From Chloroflexota bacterium (GTDB taxonomy: Bacteria > Chloroflexota > Anaerolineae > Anaerolineales > Villigracilaceae): a stretch of DNA of 64,000 nucleotides. Below, piece by piece: positions 62,098-64,000 of the stretch. Where the stretch lies: contig JAJYOU010000003.1 of assembly GCA_021795965.1 (NCBI GenBank), positions 1 to 64,000 on the forward strand, given 5' to 3'. Each line of letters starts with the position of its first letter. The first letter of the stretch is position 1. Position numbers and translations under genes: made by a program. Below the pieces are notes generated by a model. The model worked only from the letters and a program-made list of their open reading frames with translations. It made no database searches and had not been told where the DNA came from.

Positions 62098-63210
62098 TCA
62101 AACCTTCACTCTAGGGATATCGAGCATCAATACTTCGACCAGCAACCGACTATTAACATTGTGATCCAGTCTCAGAAGAGCTGTTTCCAAACTCGAAATC
62201 ACTTTAATGATGGTCGATCGATCCAGCTTCCCGGCAATGAGCTCGATCTCCCCGGCGCAATCAATGTTGGTGATTTCTACTTTCGAACCAGTCGTAATTA
62301 ACAAAACATCCCGCCAATAAGTAAGCCAAATTCGGAAAGTTTTTCGAAGGATTCCCTCTTCCAAATTTTCCTCCTCCTCAGGATTAACCTCAATTTCTTT
62401 CGAAAAATCCTGCTTTTTGAAATTTTTTTGTATCTGGGCAAGCTTTTTTCTTGCCTGTTCCCTGGCTTTATAATCTATGCCTACCAGGTTTTCTGCATAA
62501 GAAAACCGCTCCGAGTATCTCTGCGAAAGCAGTTGATGCATGTCTTTCAATTTTTCCATCCGAAAAACGAGCAGTTCGGAATCAGGGGTATTCAAATTTA
62601 AAGCATAGCCTGGGCGTCCCTCACCGAGATGGGAAAGAAGGGTTAATTTCTCCCCCTTGACACCCTCTGAGGTTAGAAATTCGCTTAGCTGCGGGATGGA
62701 AACCGGTCGCAGACGCAAGACTTCACAACGGGAAAGAATGGTCAATGGCACCTGATCTGTATTGTTGGCGATCAATACCATCAGCGCATAATCGGGGGCT
62801 TCCTCCAGCGTTTTGAGCAGGGCGTTAAAAGAACTCTCATTGGCGTTTTGAATATCCAAAAATAACAGAACCTTATGAGTTGAAATGAAAGGTTTTAGAC
62901 TCAAAAATCTGGTGGCTTCGCGGACCTGTTCAATTAAAATTTCAGTTTTTCCACCCAGGCGTTGGATGGTCATTAAATCAAAAAACTTCCCCTCTTCGAT
63001 CTGCTTACAAATTCGGCAGGTTAAACAGGGCACCCCGGGCGAGAGCGGAGTCGGGCAATTCAAGGCTTGCACCAAGCGGATTGCCATTGTGCGTCTTCCA
63101 ACTCCATCGGGACCGGTTACCAAATATGCATGATGCAGGGAATGACTGCCAACCTTTTTTTGCAGCAATTCCACTGCCCAATCTTGACCAAAAACCTGCC
63201 AGGTGTTCAT
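62098..63210 (-). CDS. holB: DNA polymerase III delta' subunit
   Basis: A 370-residue clamp-loader subunit. The Walker A position is degenerate ('VTGPDGVGRRTMAIRL', no Lys-Ser/Thr), as usual for delta', which does not hydrolyse ATP. A four-cysteine zinc site is in 'CPTPLSPGVPCLTCRIC', and 'ILSRCEVLRL' is the SRC motif near 165. It helps load the beta clamp. It forms a short unit with the ATL gene downstream. Confidence 0.92.
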   Translation of the reverse strand: MNTWQVFGQDWAVELLQKKVGSHSLHHAYLVTGPDGVGRRTMAIRLVQALNCPTPLSPGVPCLTCRICKQIEEGKFFDLMTIQRLGGKTEILIEQVREATRFLSLKPFISTHKVLLFLDIQNANESSFNALLKTLEEAPDYALMVLIANNTDQVPLTILSRCEVLRLRPVSIPQLSEFLTSEGVKGEKLTLLSHLGEGRPGYALNLNTPDSELLVFRMEKLKDMHQLLSQRYSERFSYAENLVGIDYKAREQARKKLAQIQKNFKKQDFSKEIEVNPEEEENLEEGILRKTFRIWLTYWRDVLLITTGSKVEITNIDCAGEIELIAGKLDRSTIIKVISSLETALLRLDHNVNSRLLVEVLMLDIPRVKV

Positions 63211-63361
63211 TATGATATTTTTACCTTAAAACGAAAAATGCAGTCTATTGAAACCAAAGATAAGACCGGTGACATTACAGGTAAAGTGCTTTCGATTCCT
63301 CTTTTAAGAAGAGACAGAATTTCGGCAAGGTTATCCAAGGCTTTTTTCCAAATCGTTTGGA

Positions 63362-64000
63362 TTATTCCTGGCCGGCTTTCAAGCGGAGATATGACTCGTA
63401 TCGTTCGCGCCGGATGGTTCCTTTGGCTAATGCCTCTAAAACCGCGCAGCCAGGTTCGTGTTGGTGACTACAATTACTGAATTGACAATACTGCACAAGC
63501 ACGGATAATTCGGGAAAATAAGCATCAATCTCTTCAGGGTAAGTGTCCCAGAGGGCAAGGGATTTCCATCCAGGCGCATCCGCAACCCAACCCCCGTTCT
63601 CAAGCGGGTGAAGCTGGCGGAAATTCGTTGTATGCTTGCCTTTTTCATTAAACTGGCTGACTTCGCCCACAGTGATCCCCAACCCTGGCTGGAGGACATT
63701 TAATAAGCTTGATTTTCCCACCCCGGATGGACCTGCCAAGGCAGAAAGCTTTCCCTGTAATTTTGCTTTGAGATCCAGAATTCCAATATTTTCCTTGACC
63801 GAAGTATAAATGACCGGGTAACCCAACTCGGGGTAATAATCGAATATTTCCCGCGCCGCTGCCAGACCGATAAGATCCACCTTGTTTGCAACGATTAATA
63901 CGGGAATATTTTGTTTTTCAGCGATAACCAGGTATCTATCCAACATCCTCAAATGAGGCTCGGGCTGCGAGCAAGCAAAAACGAACACAACCTGGTCAAC
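63362..64000 (-). CDS. rsgA: RsgA ribosome-assembly GTPase (5' truncated by window edge)
   Basis: The frame stays open to the window edge, so the N-terminal OB domain is missing. The circularly permuted GTPase order is visible: G4 'VANKVDLIG' comes before G1 'AGPSGVGKSSLLN' and G3 'DAPGWKSL'. A zinc-binding 'CQFSNCSHQHEPGCAV' follows near the C-terminus. RsgA matures the 30S ribosomal subunit. The track ORF begins at an internal ATG. Confidence 0.93.
   Translation of the reverse strand, partial: VDQVVFVFACSQPEPHLRMLDRYLVIAEKQNIPVLIVANKVDLIGLAAAREIFDYYPELGYPVIYTSVKENIGILDLKAKLQGKLSALAGPSGVGKSSLLNVLQPGLGITVGEVSQFNEKGKHTTNFRQLHPLENGGWVADAPGWKSLALWDTYPEEIDAYFPELSVLVQYCQFSNCSHQHEPGCAVLEALAKGTIRRERYESYLRLKAGQE

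Noticed and set aside
1-64000. CRISPR arrays, insertion sequences, integrases and rRNA genes
   Set aside because: No regularly spaced repeats, transposase or integrase motifs (DDE, HUH, R-H-R-Y) or rRNA stretches were seen on either strand.

Overview
The window looks like chromosomal DNA of an uncultured or little-studied Chloroflexota bacterium, most likely class Anaerolineae. This rests on inference from gene content and style: a zinc-ribbon/LysM surface protein with Thr-Pro linkers, a long-form alpha-glucan phosphorylase, a fused LutB-LutC protein, a bi-domain dehydrogenase, a mitochondrial-type citrate synthase and a DUF4013 protein. No rRNA or marker gene fixes the taxonomy.

Positions 1-31,180 look like an accessory genomic island. 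The far left (1-7,170) is plasmid- or ICE-like: a truncated unknown gene, a zinc-ribbon protein, a MNT-HEPN toxin-antitoxin cassette with a small coiled-coil partner, and a giant DNA methylase/helicase split over two ORFs. Its transcription units are separated by strong GC-rich hairpins. A 1.26 kb decayed stretch (7,140-8,402) holds what looks like a pilus (TadE/TadG-like) pseudogene, a possible nucleotidyltransferase remnant and palindromes. Two defence loci follow, facing each other. One is a three-gene plus-strand operon (8,403-13,786): a DUF3696-type AAA ATPase, an unknown protein and a PHP-ATPase of the TrlF/ppl type. The other is a 16 kb minus-strand operon (30,391-14,008) resembling type 4 BREX: DUF4007, large ATPase, PAPS-reductase-like BrxP, a second DUF4007, a small protein, a BrxC-like ATPase with a duplicated coiled-coil tail, PglZ, an ATPase-only BrxL, and a cysteine desulfurase. 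There is no PglX methylase and no DndD/DndE, so the pairing of cysteine desulfurase with the DndC-like BrxP points to sulfur-based DNA marking coupled to BREX-type effectors. The first gene of this operon carries a single-base frameshift in an A7 tract. The island ends next to tRNA-Glu(CTC), whose 3' end faces it, as expected of an integration site; the left boundary is outside the window.

From 31,290 to the end the content is core-like. It covers lactate oxidation (lutA and a lutBC fusion), glycogen breakdown (glgP), a bi-domain dehydrogenase, and a 2-oxoacid dehydrogenase E1 alpha/beta pair with a lipoyl-domain protein whose catalytic part is a NeuD-type acyltransferase. It continues with methylglyoxal synthase, malate dehydrogenase plus citrate synthase, thioredoxin reductase and a thiolase. 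A five-gene envelope polysaccharide operon (57,299-51,051) follows, then RidA, small membrane proteins, EttA, an alkyltransferase-like DNA repair protein, DNA polymerase III delta' and a truncated RsgA.

All functions are inferred by reading motifs in the supplied translations; no database search was possible. Intergenic hairpins were paired by eye.
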